Part shown: piece by piece, positions 25,145-30,907 of the stretch
Position numbering within the stretch: position 1 is the stretch's first letter
How the letters are laid out: every line of letters begins with the position of its first letter
Assembly: GCA_030533315.1 (NCBI GenBank)
Contig: JAUNJL010000028.1
Span: 1 to 30,907, forward strand
From: Eubacteriales bacterium
Lineage (GTDB): Bacteria > Bacillota_A > Clostridia > Lachnospirales > Lachnospiraceae
Direction of reading: 5' to 3'
DNA: 30,907 nucleotides
Notes under the pieces: generated by a model
Seen by the model: only the letters and a program-made list of their open reading frames with translations
The model's database searches: none
What the model was told of the DNA's origin: nothing
Position numbers and translations under genes: made by a program

Positions 25145-26659
25145 TCACTCCTTTACCATGAGATCCTCCAGGGCCTCGTAAAGCCGTCTGTATGTCTGAT
25201 ATGCCCTGTCATATATCTTTTTGTTTTCCAGATCAGGCTCGTGGCGCCGCGTCTCCCTGACCGTCAGCGCCACCGCCTCCTCATAATCCCTGTAAAAGCC
25301 GGTTCCCACGCCAGCCAGCATGGCCGCCCCCAAGGTGGTGGCCGTATCCGAGGAGGGAACCAGGATCGGCTTTCCTGTCACGTCGGACTTGATCTGTGTC
25401 CATAAAAGAGAGTTGGCCGACCCTCCCATCGCCCGCAGCACCTGTGCCTGGGCCCCGGCCCCTTCCGCCGTCTCCAGATTGTGACGGAGGGCAAAGGCCA
25501 CCCCTTCCATGCAGGCCCTGACCATATGTCCCTTCGTCTTTGCGAAATCCAGTCCGTAAAAAACACCCTTTGCGTAGGGATTCCAGATGGGGGACCGCTC
25601 CCCCGCCATGTAGGGAAGGAACACCAGCCCTTCGCAGCCGGCGGGCACGGCGTCCGCAAGAAGATTCAGGCTGTCCAGGGAGGACCTGCCCGTCTTCTCT
25701 CCCTGAAGGCGCTCAAAATCCCCAAATTCCCGTTCAAACCAGCGCATGACGCCGCCTCCTCCTGTGGTTCCTCCCTGGAGCAGCCATCGCCCCGGCACCA
25801 CGTGGAAGCTGAGAATCAGGCTGGGATCCGACTTACAGGAATCCAGGCAGATGCTCATCCCCCCTGCCTGGCCTCCCTGCTCCTGGGTCTCCCCCGGGTG
25901 GATCACCCCGGCTCCCAAGGTGCCGCAGGCGGCGTCCAGGCCTCCCGCCACCACCGGCGTCCCTTCCTTCAGGCCACACTCCAGGGCCGCCTTTTTTGTC
26001 ACCGTCCCCACCACCTGGTCGCAGGGAAAGATGTCTGGCAGCAGCTTTGGCGGGATCCCCAGCAGACCGCACATTTCCTCATCCCACCGCCCCTTCCTCA
26101 TATCAAAGCAGTGAAGCCCATAGCCCTGGGAGAGATCCTGGGTGAGCCTGCCCGTCAGGCAATAGACGATGTAGCTGTTGGACTGCAGGATCTTATGGAT
26201 CCTTTTGTACATATCCGGCACGTTCTCCTTGTACCAGAGGATCTTCGCCGTGGTGTAGGAGGGCTGAAGGGAATTTCCCGATACCTGAAAGATTTTTTCC
26301 CCGCCCACCTCCTGGTTCAAACGGCTGCAGAGCTGATCTGCCCTTGTGTCAAACCAGATGGGCGTCGCCCCAAGGACCTCTCCCTCCCGATCCACGGGAA
26401 TGGCCGACCAGCTCTGGCCATCGATCCCCACGCCGGCGATCCTGCCTGGGTCAACCCTTCCCTTTTCCAGGGCCTTTTTGGTGGCCTGGCACACGGCCTC
26501 CCACCATTCCTGGGGCCTTTGCTCCGCCCAGCCCTCTTTTGGATAATAAACGGGATAATCCCCGCTGGCCGAGGCCATCACCTGTCCGTCCCTGTCAAAC
26601 ACCGCCACCTTACAGGCGCTTGTCCCAATGTCGATCCCCACCAGATATTCTTTTGCCAT
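25145..26659 (-). CDS. FGGY-family carbohydrate kinase, probably acting on a polyol or ketose
   Basis: Cytoplasmic kinase of 504 residues, XylB-like. It has the phosphate loop GIDIGTSACKVAVFD (8-22), the substrate-side motif GVGIDGQSWSAIPVD, PIWFDTRADQL, VVAGGLDAACGTLGAG, the family stretch FLPYMAGERSPIWNP and the adenosine region RAMGGSANSLLW. It differs from the FGGY kinase at 9088-10647 throughout. It sits between the LacI regulator (12 bp) and the GatD-like dehydrogenase (7 bp), so its product is most simply the phosphorylated substrate of that dehydrogenase. FGGY kinases for alditols (glycerol, ribitol, arabitol, erythritol) are known, which makes a polyol kinase plausible. The ATG has GGGAGGAG just before it. 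Confidence 0.88.
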   Translation of the reverse strand: MAKEYLVGIDIGTSACKVAVFDRDGQVMASASGDYPVYYPKEGWAEQRPQEWWEAVCQATKKALEKGRVDPGRIAGVGIDGQSWSAIPVDREGEVLGATPIWFDTRADQLCSRLNQEVGGEKIFQVSGNSLQPSYTTAKILWYKENVPDMYKRIHKILQSNSYIVYCLTGRLTQDLSQGYGLHCFDMRKGRWDEEMCGLLGIPPKLLPDIFPCDQVVGTVTKKAALECGLKEGTPVVAGGLDAACGTLGAGVIHPGETQEQGGQAGGMSICLDSCKSDPSLILSFHVVPGRWLLQGGTTGGGGVMRWFEREFGDFERLQGEKTGRSSLDSLNLLADAVPAGCEGLVFLPYMAGERSPIWNPYAKGVFYGLDFAKTKGHMVRACMEGVAFALRHNLETAEGAGAQAQVLRAMGGSANSLLWTQIKSDVTGKPILVPSSDTATTLGAAMLAGVGTGFYRDYEEAVALTVRETRRHEPDLENKKIYDRAYQTYRRLYEALEDLMVKE

Positions 26660-26671
26660 CTTCTCCTCCCA

Positions 26672-27679
26672 TCAAAGCTTTCCTATGGATCTCCCCATGA
26701 AAAGCTGCGTCTGCAATTTCTTGATAACGGGCTCCTTTTCATCCTTTCCAGAAGCCAAGAGCCTTTCCAGAATCAGCTCAGCCGCCTCCTGGGCGATCTC
26801 CCTGGTGGGCTGCTGGACCACCGTAAGGGTGGGGCTGCAGGCCCTGGCAAAGGGAATGTTGTCAAAGCCGATCAGGGAAAGCTCCTCCGGTATGCGAAGC
26901 CCCATCTCGTTGACGCCGATCACGGCCCCCATGGTCATCTCATAATTGGCCACAAACACCGCCGTCATGTCCGGGTTTCGCTTTACCAAAGCCTCTACCG
27001 CATCCACGCCTCCCTGGATGGTGTAATCTCCCTGATAAACAAGACGCTCCTGGGGGGAGATCCCGTTCTCCCTCAGGCCCTCGCAGTACCCTGCCAGCCG
27101 CTCTCTCGCCGTGGAAATCTCCCTGGGACCTCCGATGATACCGATGCATCGATGCCCCTCCCGGATCAGAAGCTCCACCGCATCCCGGGAGGCCCTTTCA
27201 TTGTCAACCAACACATGATCACAGGGAAGCCCCTGGATCTTCCGGTCAATCAGGACAATAGGCTTTCCCGTTCTGCGAAAGCCCTCCAGCTGGGCTCCCG
27301 TGGTGTCCACCGGCATACAGATGATCCCGTCCACCCGCTTCCTGGTGAGGAAATCCAGGGCCTCCCGTTCCAGATCCGGGTTCGTCCGGCAGTCGCAGAC
27401 AATGGTGGCGTAGCCCTTGCTTCTGAGGATGTCCTCCATACCGGTAATGACCTCGGCACAAAAAATATTGTTCAGCTCCGGGATCACCACGCCTACGGTC
27501 ATGGTGGCGTTTGTCTTCAGGCCTCTGGCAACCTCATTCACCTCATAGTGTAGCTCCCGGATGGCCTCCTCGATCTTGATCCTATTTTTCTCTCTGACAT
27601 TTCCCCCGTTGAAATACGAGGAGATGGTCGCCAGCCCAAGTCCGGTTCTTTTTGCCAGATCCTTCATGGTAGCCGCCAT
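26672..27679 (-). CDS. LacI-family transcriptional regulator of the catabolic operon
   Basis: DNA-binding repressor of 335 residues. The N-terminal helix-turn-helix (5-24, MKDLAKRTGLGLATISSYFN) is followed by a hinge helix (44-56, with VNEVARGLKTN) and a sugar-binding core: VGVVIPELNNIFCAEV, DGIICMPVD, GKPIVLIDRK, VLVDNERASRDAVELL, GIIGGPREIST and ELSLIGFDNIPFA. The helix-turn-helix is slightly unusual in having SSYFNGG where relatives often have SRVLNG. It is encoded inside the operon it probably controls, between aldolase and kinase genes. The ATG at 27679 has only a weak ribosome site, which fits a low-level regulator. Its likely operator is GAAACGTTTC at 28616-28625. Confidence 0.93.
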   Translation of the reverse strand: MAATMKDLAKRTGLGLATISSYFNGGNVREKNRIKIEEAIRELHYEVNEVARGLKTNATMTVGVVIPELNNIFCAEVITGMEDILRSKGYATIVCDCRTNPDLEREALDFLTRKRVDGIICMPVDTTGAQLEGFRRTGKPIVLIDRKIQGLPCDHVLVDNERASRDAVELLIREGHRCIGIIGGPREISTARERLAGYCEGLRENGISPQERLVYQGDYTIQGGVDAVEALVKRNPDMTAVFVANYEMTMGAVIGVNEMGLRIPEELSLIGFDNIPFARACSPTLTVVQQPTREIAQEAAELILERLLASGKDEKEPVIKKLQTQLFMGRSIGKL

Positions 27680-27734
27680 TTTCTCACACCCCGCCTCTTT
27701 TCTCCTGTCCGGCCCTGTCCCTGGAACGCCCTGT

Positions 27735-28580
27735 CTATACCCTCTGGTGGCAGCCGCATACCCTCATGCGGGCCATCACCAGCTCCTTGACAGCGGCGAT
27801 TCCGGCCCTCCCATATGCCTTGGGGTCGATGATAGAAGTATCCTTCAAGGTCTCCCTCACCGCCTTTGTGTAAGCGTCCCGAAGCTCCGTGGCAAAATTC
27901 ACCTTACAGATGCCTCTCTTGATACAGTCCTGCACATCCTCCTGTGTAAGGCCGGAGGCCCCGTGGAGGACCAGGGGAATGTCTACCTGCTGCCGGATCT
28001 CCCAAAGACGATTCTTGTCCAGCACCGGCGTCCCCACGTAGAAACCGTGGGCCGTTCCGATTGCCACGGCAAGGGAGGTGACCCCCGTGCGCTCCACAAA
28101 GGCCTTCGCCTCCATGGGATCTGTGTTGGTGTCCGTCTCTGCCTCCAGATCGTCCTCCTTGCCGCCCACCTTTCCCAGCTCGGCCTCACAGGGGATGCCC
28201 ATGGCCGCAGCCACCTCTGCCACCCGCCTGCTCTCTGCCACATTCCCTTCAAAATCCAGCTTGGAGCCATCGATCATCACGGAGGTGTAGCCTGCCTTCA
28301 AAGCCTTCATGGCCAGGTCGAAGCTGCTACCGTGGTCCAGATGCAGGCAGACGGGCACCGACGCCCTTCTGGCCTCCGCCCTGACCAGAGCTGCATAGGT
28401 CTCCAAGGTTCCATACTTGATGGTGGAGGGGGTGGTCTGGATCATCACCGGCGCCCTCTGCTCCTCCGCTGCCTGGATGATGGCCTTCACCATCTCCATG
28501 TTTTCTGCATTAAAGGCGCCTACCGCATAGCCGCCCTCCTGTGCCTTCCACAGCATTTCCTTTGATGTTACCAGTGGCAT
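27735..28580 (-). CDS. Class II ketose-1,6-bisphosphate aldolase, GatY/KbaY-like
   Basis: Zinc aldolase of 281 residues that should split a ketose-1,6-bisphosphate into dihydroxyacetone phosphate and glyceraldehyde-3-phosphate. Catalytic Asp82 and zinc ligand His83 are in HLDHG; further ligands are His178 (AIGTAHGFY) and His206 (LVLHGASGL). The motifs EAELGKVGGKEDD (132-144), SLAVAIGTAHG, GICKVNFATEL and the CGC near the C terminus resemble the tagatose-bisphosphate aldolases GatY and KbaY more than ordinary FbaA, though separating the two needs a tree. No GatZ/KbaZ partner gene is present. The ATG at 28580 has AAAGGAGG eight bases upstream; the frame continues upstream through the operator and promoter, so longer starts are rejected. 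It is the first gene of the operon. Confidence 0.9.
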   Translation of the reverse strand: MPLVTSKEMLWKAQEGGYAVGAFNAENMEMVKAIIQAAEEQRAPVMIQTTPSTIKYGTLETYAALVRAEARRASVPVCLHLDHGSSFDLAMKALKAGYTSVMIDGSKLDFEGNVAESRRVAEVAAAMGIPCEAELGKVGGKEDDLEAETDTNTDPMEAKAFVERTGVTSLAVAIGTAHGFYVGTPVLDKNRLWEIRQQVDIPLVLHGASGLTQEDVQDCIKRGICKVNFATELRDAYTKAVRETLKDTSIIDPKAYGRAGIAAVKELVMARMRVCGCHQRV

Positions 28581-28615
28581 AATCGTGTCCTCCTTTGTCG
28601 TTTCCCAGCAAAACC

Positions 28616-28625
28616 GAAACGTTTC
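28616..28625. promoter_or_regulatory. Palindromic operator for the LacI-type regulator
   Basis: GAAACGTTTC is a perfect palindrome with the central CG typical of LacI-family operators. It begins about 10 bp beyond the -10 box, covering the expected transcript start, a classic position for repression. Confidence 0.7.
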
Positions 28626-28635
28626 TGTTTTCCCC

Positions 28636-28664
28636 ATCATACCCCAGCCCAGTTCCCGTGTCAA
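28636..28664 (-). promoter_or_regulatory. Promoter of the aldolase-lacI-kinase-gatD-pfkB-reductase operon
   Basis: Minus-strand TTGACA (28659-28664), 17-bp spacer and TATGAT (28636-28641), close to consensus. An AT-rich stretch with AAATATTT lies just upstream. The operator at 28616-28625 overlaps the start of transcription. Confidence 0.8.
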
Positions 28665-28701
28665 CCGTAAATATTTCAACCTTTTTCCGAAAAAAATGAC
28701 C

Positions 28702-28730
28702 TTGCTTTTCCCACCAGTTCCACGTAATCT
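28702..28730 (+). promoter_or_regulatory. Weak candidate promoter of the fucU-type gene
   Basis: TTGCTT (28702-28707), 17-bp spacer and TAATCT (28725-28730). It is a poor match and may depend on an activator; no other candidate in the 144-bp stretch from the divergent promoter to the gene was better. Confidence 0.35.
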
Positions 28731-28808
28731 GGAAGGTGAAAAAGAAGGTCTGGAAGGGGCGGGCAGTCAGAGCCCGACCTATCCCACAGGCAGGAAAGGA
28801 GACAACAT

Positions 28809-29252
28809 ATGCTTTTAGGAGTTCCTGAAATATTATCCCCCCAGCTGTTGAAGGTTCTTTGTGAAATGGGACACAGCGACCGCCTCGTCATTGCAGACGG
28901 CAATTTCCCGGTGGAATCCATGGGAAAAAATGCGGTCATCGTCCGCTGTGACGGACACGGCGTGCCGGAGATCCTGGACGCCATCCTCACCATGATCCCC
29001 CTGGACACCTATGTGGAGCATCCCGTGAACCTCATGGAGGTCATGCCCGGAGATCCCGTTGAGACCCCCATTTGGGACACCTACAAGGAGATCGTTGCCC
29101 GGCATGACCCCCGGGGCGCCGGCGCAGTGGGAAACATCGAGCGTTTTGCATTTTATGAGGAGGCAAAAACCGCTTACTGTATCATCGCCACAGGAGAAAA
29201 GGCCGTGTACGCCAACATCATGCTCCAGAAGGGCGTCGTGATCAACAAATAA
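28809..29252 (+). CDS. RbsD/FucU-family sugar mutarotase
   Basis: Small cytoplasmic enzyme of 147 residues that speeds interconversion of sugar anomers. The marks are GHSDRLVIADGNFPVES (21-37, with His22 and Asp30), RCDGHGVPEILDAIL and the C-terminal YANIMLQKGVVI. It resembles L-fucose mutarotase FucU more than RbsD (no DLSIP-type start), but family members accept several sugars. The ATG follows AAAGGAG by seven bases. It is divergent from the catabolic operon across a 228-bp control region and ends before a strong terminator, so it is a single-gene unit. Its presence hints that the local substrate is an aldose with anomers, e.g. fucose, galactose or a 6-deoxy sugar. Confidence 0.9.
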   Translation: MLLGVPEILSPQLLKVLCEMGHSDRLVIADGNFPVESMGKNAVIVRCDGHGVPEILDAILTMIPLDTYVEHPVNLMEVMPGDPVETPIWDTYKEIVARHDPRGAGAVGNIERFAFYEEAKTAYCIIATGEKAVYANIMLQKGVVINK

Positions 29253-29328
29253 AGCCTGCCGTCCCAGAGGGGAGTCCTGGAGGGCAGAGAACCGCCGCCA
29301 TGCCGGCGGCTTCCAGTTTGCCAAGCTC

Positions 29329-29366
29329 AAAAAGACCGGTGTGATCTTCGTCACGCCGGTCTTTTT
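29329..29366. terminator. Bidirectional rho-independent terminator between convergent genes
   Basis: Arms 29329-29344 and 29351-29366 match at 15 of 16 positions (AAAAAGACCGG outer part, GTGA/TCAC inner part, loop TCTTCG). The ends are A5 and T5, so it serves both the mutarotase gene (+) and the SH3-domain gene (-). A smaller CCGCCG/CGGCGG stem lies just before it at 29292-29309. Confidence 0.85.
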
Positions 29367-29393
29367 AGGGATCTTTATTGATCCTTCGCTTCT

Positions 29394-30635
29394 TTATGAT
29401 TTCTTTTCTTCATTTTCTTCCTCTTTGTTCTGCCTGAGAAGGAAGAACACAATCAGAAGAGCGATGAGGATCGCTCCCGACAGGATCCAGATCACCGGAT
29501 TCTTGTACCAGCTGTAGCCGTCTGCGTCAGCATCCGTCTCCTGAATCTCCTCAGGCTCTGAGGAGGCATCCTCAGGCTCCGCAGACACATCCTCCACCTG
29601 GGGCGTCTCCGCAGCCTCCTCTTCCGTCACCACCGGCTCCTCAGACACGTCCTCCACCTCAATCTGGGTGGGAACCTCCTCAACAGCCGTGGGCTCCGTC
29701 TCCGCTGTGGGCTCTGCAGCAGGCTCCGATGCGGCGGTGGGCTCTGGCGTCGGCGTATCGGCAGCGGTAGGCTCCGGCGCGGGGGTATCCGTGGCCGTGG
29801 GCTCCGGCGTGGGCGTAGACGTAGCGGTGGGCTCCGGTGTGGGAGTGGACGTGGGCTTCGGCGTGGCGGTAGGCTCCGGTGCAGGCGTAGCCGTGGGCTT
29901 CACAGTAGGCGCAGCCGTGGGCGTATTCTTCGCAGATGCCGCATTCGCCGCATCTGTGGAAGCAGCCTGTTCCGTCCCGGTCTGACCCGCATTGGGCGTG
30001 ACCAGAGCTGGATTCTCAATCATCTCCAGATCCTGGCCGTCCTCCCTGGCGGCAATGCGGATGTCCACCCAACCGGTATATCCCTCCGATGTGGTGGTCT
30101 TGCCCCAAAGCGACCCGTCCTTCGTATCCACGTCACTGGTAATATGCAAAGCCGTCCCCTTCTTGATCTCCGGCGCACCGGAAACCTCCCCGAACTTCGT
30201 GCCGGGGCCATTGTAAAGGATCACGTCCCCATCCTCGGCCGTGACCGTCACGTCATAATCCTGCGCTTTTCCGTCATAGGCGTAAAACTCATAGTCCACA
30301 GCCTCTGACCTGGTCACAGGCTGAAAATCTCCCTCAACAGGAAGATAACCATTCATCCCCTGATACTGGGTAAAGCCCCACAGAGTGCCGTCCTCCGCCC
30401 GCTTCTCCCCCTGGATATGAAAGGCCGTGCCATTGGGGATCAGCTCCTCATTCAGCTTCGGGCTTCCAAAGTCCGGCTCCGAATAAATATCCACCCCGCC
30501 CTGGGTGCTGGCGGCAACCATGTAGTAATCCGTTTTATAATCAAGGTTCTGAGCCCTCCCTGCATCTGCCCACACGCTTACGGACATCAAAAAGCAAAGA
30601 AGCAAGGCCAGCCATCCACTTATCGTTCTTTTCAT
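29394..30635 (-). CDS. Surface protein with two SH3-like domains, Pro/Thr repeat stalk and C-terminal membrane anchor
   Basis: A 413-residue exported protein. The signal peptide spans residues 1-23 (likely cut after VWA). Two bacterial SH3-like domains follow, about 37-101 (with GTLWGFTQYQGMNGYLPV) and 113-196 (GSLWGKTTTSEGYTGWV). Residues about 240-315 form a Pro/Thr/Glu stalk with a 10-residue repeat EPTA(T/A)xTPxP, then an acidic Glu/Ser/Val region with two VEDVS copies (327-351). A transmembrane helix (about 380-400) and a short charged tail RQNKEEENEEKKS end it; there is no LPxTG motif. SH3-like domains often bind peptidoglycan, so a wall-spanning role is plausible, but no enzyme domain is present. 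The ATG has GGGGAG three bases upstream. It has no evident link to the sugar genes. Confidence 0.88.
   Translation of the reverse strand: MKRTISGWLALLLCFLMSVSVWADAGRAQNLDYKTDYYMVAASTQGGVDIYSEPDFGSPKLNEELIPNGTAFHIQGEKRAEDGTLWGFTQYQGMNGYLPVEGDFQPVTRSEAVDYEFYAYDGKAQDYDVTVTAEDGDVILYNGPGTKFGEVSGAPEIKKGTALHITSDVDTKDGSLWGKTTTSEGYTGWVDIRIAAREDGQDLEMIENPALVTPNAGQTGTEQAASTDAANAASAKNTPTAAPTVKPTATPAPEPTATPKPTSTPTPEPTATSTPTPEPTATDTPAPEPTAADTPTPEPTAASEPAAEPTAETEPTAVEEVPTQIEVEDVSEEPVVTEEEAAETPQVEDVSAEPEDASSEPEEIQETDADADGYSWYKNPVIWILSGAILIALLIVFFLLRQNKEEENEEKKS
29691..29918 (-). repeat. Pro/Thr-coding tandem repeat in the SH3-domain gene
   Basis: Codons for residues about 240-315. From residue 268 on, the unit is 30 bp (10 residues beginning EPTA), present four to five times and slightly diverged. 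Such arrays change length by slippage or recombination. Confidence 0.75.
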
Positions 30636-30678
30636 AATCTCCCCTTTTCTCCTAGGTACCTCTTTTCAGCTACCTTCC

Positions 30679-30706
30679 ATTTTAACATGTCTACTAAAAG
30701 TTTCAA
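30679..30706 (-). promoter_or_regulatory. Promoter of the SH3-domain gene
   Basis: Minus-strand TTGAAA (30701-30706), 16-bp spacer and TAAAAT (30679-30684). A leader of about 40 nt leads to the ATG at 30635. Confidence 0.6.
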
Positions 30707-30907
30707 TCCCTTTTTTTCATTTTTCCCATGTTTTTGCAGCGGACAGCCGCCGATGTCCGCATTTTTGCTCCTTGCAGCAAAAGGGAAGATCGTCCCGCCA
30801 TCACAAAAAACCAGCCCGGAAGGAGATAGGCAAGAAAAAAGCAGGCCGCGCAGACACGGGAGTTTGACAGTTGAATATTGGAAAAAGCACTCGCAGGTCG
30901 CATAAAA
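30707..30907. other. Window-end stretch with no assignable gene
   Basis: These 201 bp hold no gene I can support. A 66-codon minus-strand frame (30703-30903) begins four bases from the window edge, so its ribosome site cannot be judged; it has no recognisable domain. A TTGACA occurs at 30864-30869 on the plus strand, without a matching -10 box. The stretch could be part of an intergenic repeat or the upstream region of a gene beyond the edge. Confidence 0.3.

Noticed and set aside
25481..27553. Very long plus-strand open frame (690 codons) across the FGGY kinase and LacI genes
   Set aside because: It is antisense to two well-conserved genes, crosses their boundary, has Pro/His/Gly-rich composition with no domain and lacks a ribosome site. 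It is a by-product of codon bias in GC-rich genes.
28580..28679. Longer N-terminal extension of the aldolase
   Set aside because: The extension would be encoded by the promoter, operator and leader, and AAAGGAGG points to the ATG at 28580.

Overview
The window looks like a chromosomal carbohydrate-utilisation region of a Gram-positive anaerobe of the class Clostridia, most probably a gut Lachnospiraceae. This is inferred from the strong AGGAGG ribosome sites, a moderately high GC content, CUT2-type sugar ABC transporters, LytS/YesN-type two-component genes and an EFR1-type ferredoxin. No tRNA, rRNA, CRISPR array, insertion sequence or phage gene was seen. Nearly everything is on the minus strand. 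The two plus-strand genes are the flavodoxin-ferredoxin gene (5222-5989) and a FucU/RbsD-type mutarotase (28809-29252).

Regions, left to right. (1) 31-4465: a hybrid histidine kinase and a REC/HD-GYP/GGDEF cyclic-di-GMP protein, probably one transcript from the promoter at 4436-4465. (2) 4494-6052: an Rrf2-type regulator divergent from a flavodoxin/2x[4Fe-4S] protein, with back-to-back promoters whose -35 boxes are 2 bp apart. (3) 6185-10647: L-rhamnose isomerase and rhamnulokinase with their own promoter, plus an extra FGGY kinase. (4) 10886-17293: a CUT2 sugar importer made of one binding protein, two different permeases and two ATPase genes whose proteins are identical. (5) 17568-21966: three overlapping or closely spaced genes for a YesN/AraC response regulator, a LytS/YesM-type kinase and a membrane-anchored sugar-binding protein, a likely three-component sugar sensor for the importer. 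(6) 22042-28580: an operon with a GatY/KbaY-like class II aldolase, a LacI regulator, an FGGY kinase, a GatD-like dehydrogenase, a PfkB/LacC-like kinase and an aldo/keto reductase, behind a TTGACA-N17-TATGAT promoter with a palindromic operator. (7) 28809-29252: the divergent mutarotase. (8) 29394-30635: a surface protein with two SH3-like domains and a Pro/Thr repeat stalk.

How the genes fit together (inference). The sensor in region 5 probably detects an external sugar and activates the importer in region 4; that promoter has a good -10 but no good -35. Imported sugar could feed the rhamnose enzymes of region 3 or the operon in region 6. Region 6 reads as a tagatose-type route that starts with an ATP-dependent FGGY kinase instead of a PTS: polyol, polyol phosphate (FGGY kinase), ketose phosphate (GatD-like), ketose bisphosphate (PfkB), two trioses (GatY-like aldolase). 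The aldo/keto reductase could make the polyol from an aldose. Two points deserve most attention. The first is this possible reductase-kinase-dehydrogenase route. The second is the duplicated ATPase: about 1.44 kb is identical in DNA, but the first 19 codons differ at 11 synonymous sites plus the start codon, which looks like gene conversion (or an assembly collapse).
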